From the NCBI GenBank assembly GCA_016787575.1, contig JAEUUO010000010.1:62001-126000 (forward strand): a stretch of 64,000 bases of DNA, read 5' to 3'. A program made the position numbers and the translations under genes. Shown one piece after another: positions 62,392 through 64,000 of this stretch (positions are counted from its first letter, which is position 1; the number at the start of each line of letters is the position of its first letter). The stretch comes from Saprospiraceae bacterium. GTDB taxonomy: Bacteria; Bacteroidota; Bacteroidia; Chitinophagales; Saprospiraceae. The notes below the pieces were generated by a model. That model had not been told where the DNA came from and searched no databases. It was given only the letters and a program-made list of their open reading frames with translations.

Positions 62392-63405
62392 ATGCAAAAA
62401 TCAGTTCAAATAGGGCCCGTTTTACTTCCGGAATTCCCACTTCTCCTGGCTCCGATGGAAGATGTAAGCGATCCCCCATTTAGAGCTTTATGCAAGCTAC
62501 AGGGCTGTGATCTGATGTATACTGAATTTATCTCAGTAGAAGGATTGATTCGAGATGCCCAAAAATCAATTCAAAAATTGGATATATATCCTGAAGAACG
62601 GCCAATAGGCGTCCAAATTTTTGGCGCTGAGTACGATTCTATGATGAAAGCTGCCGAAATTGTTGAAAGAGCCAAACCAGAAATATTAGATATTAATTAT
62701 GGCTGTCCGGTGCAAAAAGTAGTATGCAAAATGGCCGGTGCCGGCATCCTAAAGGATGTGCCTAAAATGGTAAAACTTACGGAAGCCGTAGTAAAATCTA
62801 CCAGTTTACCGGTTACCGTTAAAACCAGACTAGGCTGGGATGATTCAATGATTTACATTGAAGATGTGGCAGAGCGACTCCAGGATATTGGAATTAAAGC
62901 ACTTACGATCCATGCCCGAACCAGGTCTCAAATGTATAAAGGCGAAGCAGATTGGAGTTGGATAGCAAAAGTTAAAAATAACCCAAGAATTCACATCCCA
63001 ATTTTTGGAAATGGAGACATTGACAATCCGGTTAAAGCGTTGGAATATAAAAATCGGTATGGAGTTGATGGCCTTATGATTGGAAGAGCCAGTATTGGAT
63101 ATCCATGGATTTTTAGAGAGATAAAGCATTATTTTGAAACAGGAACCCTTTTAAATCCACCCACCACAAAAGAGCGGGTTGATGCAGCACGACTGCATCT
63201 TATCAATTCTATTCGATGGAAAGGCGAAAAACTTGGCATTCTAGAAATGCGAAGACATTATACCAATTATTTTAAAGGCATGCCCAATATTAAGGAATAT
63301 AGAATGCAATTGGTAACTGAATCCAATGTGGACCTATTATTAGAAATTCTGAATGAGCTTGAAAATAGTTATTCATCAGAACCAAATCTCATTTTGCAAG
63401 AATGA
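62392..63405 (+). CDS. dusB: tRNA-dihydrouridine synthase DusB
   Basis: FMN-dependent enzyme of 337 aa that reduces uridine to dihydrouridine in tRNA. Motifs are LLAPMEDVSDPPFRALC near the N-terminus, the catalytic Cys105 in INYGCPVQKV, TVKTRLGWDD, the LTIHARTRSQMYKGEADW loop and the phosphate-binding FGNGDIDNP with GLMIGRASIGYPWIF. Length and start fit the DusB subgroup. The next gene overlaps by four bases (ATGA), indicating coupling with the tRNA nucleotidyltransferase. Confidence 0.94.
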   Translation: MQKSVQIGPVLLPEFPLLLAPMEDVSDPPFRALCKLQGCDLMYTEFISVEGLIRDAQKSIQKLDIYPEERPIGVQIFGAEYDSMMKAAEIVERAKPEILDINYGCPVQKVVCKMAGAGILKDVPKMVKLTEAVVKSTSLPVTVKTRLGWDDSMIYIEDVAERLQDIGIKALTIHARTRSQMYKGEADWSWIAKVKNNPRIHIPIFGNGDIDNPVKALEYKNRYGVDGLMIGRASIGYPWIFREIKHYFETGTLLNPPTTKERVDAARLHLINSIRWKGEKLGILEMRRHYTNYFKGMPNIKEYRMQLVTESNVDLLLEILNELENSYSSEPNLILQE

Positions 63406-64000
63406 ATCAATCTTTGATATTTAAGCTCGATCCATCCGAACAAAAAATTCTTTCAATTATATCTGAGGCAAGCAAAGAATTAAATTTAAAGTCATATGCA
63501 ATTGGTGGTTTTATCAGGGATAAAATTATTGGTAGAATATCAAAAGACATAGACATCGTTTGTATTGGTGATGGAATTCTTTTAGCTGAACACGTTGCCT
63601 CTAAATTACATCCTTTGCCACCCGTAAATGTGTTTAGTCGATTTGGAACAGCCATGATCAAACACCAAGAAATGGAAATTGAATTTGTGGGGGCCCGAAA
63701 AGAATCCTATCATCAAGATTCCAGAAAACCAACTGTGTTTAGTGGCAGTTTAAATGACGATCAACTTCGACGAGATTTCACCATAAATGCAATTTCTATC
63801 AGCATAAATTCAGAATCGTTTGGCGAAATACTGGATCCATTTAATGGATTAAAGGATATCGAACAAAAAATTATTCGGACGCCCAATAATCCAGAACAAA
63901 CATTTTCTGATGACCCTCTGAGGATGCTTCGTGCCATTCGATTTGCAAATCAATTACTTTATAAAATTGAAGACCGTACCTATGAAGGAATCATTCAATC
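63402..64000 (+). CDS. tRNA CCA-nucleotidyltransferase/poly(A) polymerase family, partial
   Basis: The frame starts at ATG 63,402, overlapping the dusB stop by four bases, and is still open at the window end (199 codons). The N-terminus has the class II nucleotidyltransferase signature YAIGGFIRDKIIGR followed by DIDIVCIGDG (catalytic Asp pair), then FGTAMI, RRDFTINAISISI, DPFNGLKDIEQKIIRTP and DDPLRMLRAIRFANQL, which identify the CCA-adding enzyme/poly(A) polymerase family. It would add or repair the 3' CCA end of tRNAs. The C-terminal part, including any HD domain, lies outside the window. Confidence 0.9.
   Translation, partial: MNQSLIFKLDPSEQKILSIISEASKELNLKSYAIGGFIRDKIIGRISKDIDIVCIGDGILLAEHVASKLHPLPPVNVFSRFGTAMIKHQEMEIEFVGARKESYHQDSRKPTVFSGSLNDDQLRRDFTINAISISINSESFGEILDPFNGLKDIEQKIIRTPNNPEQTFSDDPLRMLRAIRFANQLLYKIEDRTYEGIIQ

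Overview
The window is AT-rich bacterial chromosome from a member of the Bacteroidota, most likely of the Saprospiria/Saprospiraceae type. Three things point there. At least six proteins end in a type IX secretion (T9SS) type A sorting domain. Four giant Cys-rich secreted proteins carry hyalin-repeat-like modules and dockerin-like pairs of the kind common in that class. Several genes are preceded by the Bacteroidota -7 box TAnnTTTG rather than a sigma70 -10 box. No rRNA, tRNA, CRISPR array, prophage or insertion sequence was seen.

Layout. Positions 1-20,278 are almost entirely minus strand: a fragment of a gene leaving the left edge, then four tandem paralogous giant secreted proteins (1431, 1490, 1444 and 2110 aa). 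Each giant has a different N-terminal head, a shared Cys-rich stalk, a dockerin-like EF-hand pair, a cohesin-like beta domain and a T9SS signal. The 2110-aa gene has a strong predicted promoter and a roughly 250-nt structured leader. Facing away from it is a 1052-aa secreted protein made of ten Cys-rich tandem repeats.

24-35 kb is mixed housekeeping and envelope: aminotransferase, PAP2 phosphatase, methyltransferase, GlmM-type mutase, cysteine desulfurase, T9SS-exported subtilase, SPOR-like protein, DUF1003 protein and a YwqK-like lipoprotein. 34.5-39.7 kb holds a two-component system flanked by two paralogous vanadium-haloperoxidase/PAP2-type proteins. 39.7-41.6 kb is a three-gene envelope cluster with CxxC-type motifs, possibly metal related. 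41.6-49.4 kb has typA, an orphan structured RNA candidate ending in a strong terminator, yidC, a DUF6438 lipoprotein, gpsA, and a membrane-anchored coiled-coil protein with a small Cys protein.

49.6-64 kb has miaE, a coiled-coil exported protein, prolyl oligopeptidase, an M20 dipeptidase, an FKBP isomerase, trmD, a YwaF-like membrane protein, then a minus-strand operon of NhaD-type antiporter, Asp-box propeller protein and TonB-C-domain protein, and finally dusB overlapping a CCA-adding-enzyme gene cut by the right edge.

Functionally the left third looks like a surface or matrix locus: large, disulfide-capable, Ca2+-binding proteins that could assemble through dockerin-like and cohesin-like modules. 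The rest is ordinary metabolism, envelope biogenesis and tRNA maturation. The housekeeping genes have good motif support. The matrix function, the RNA elements and the metal role are inferences.
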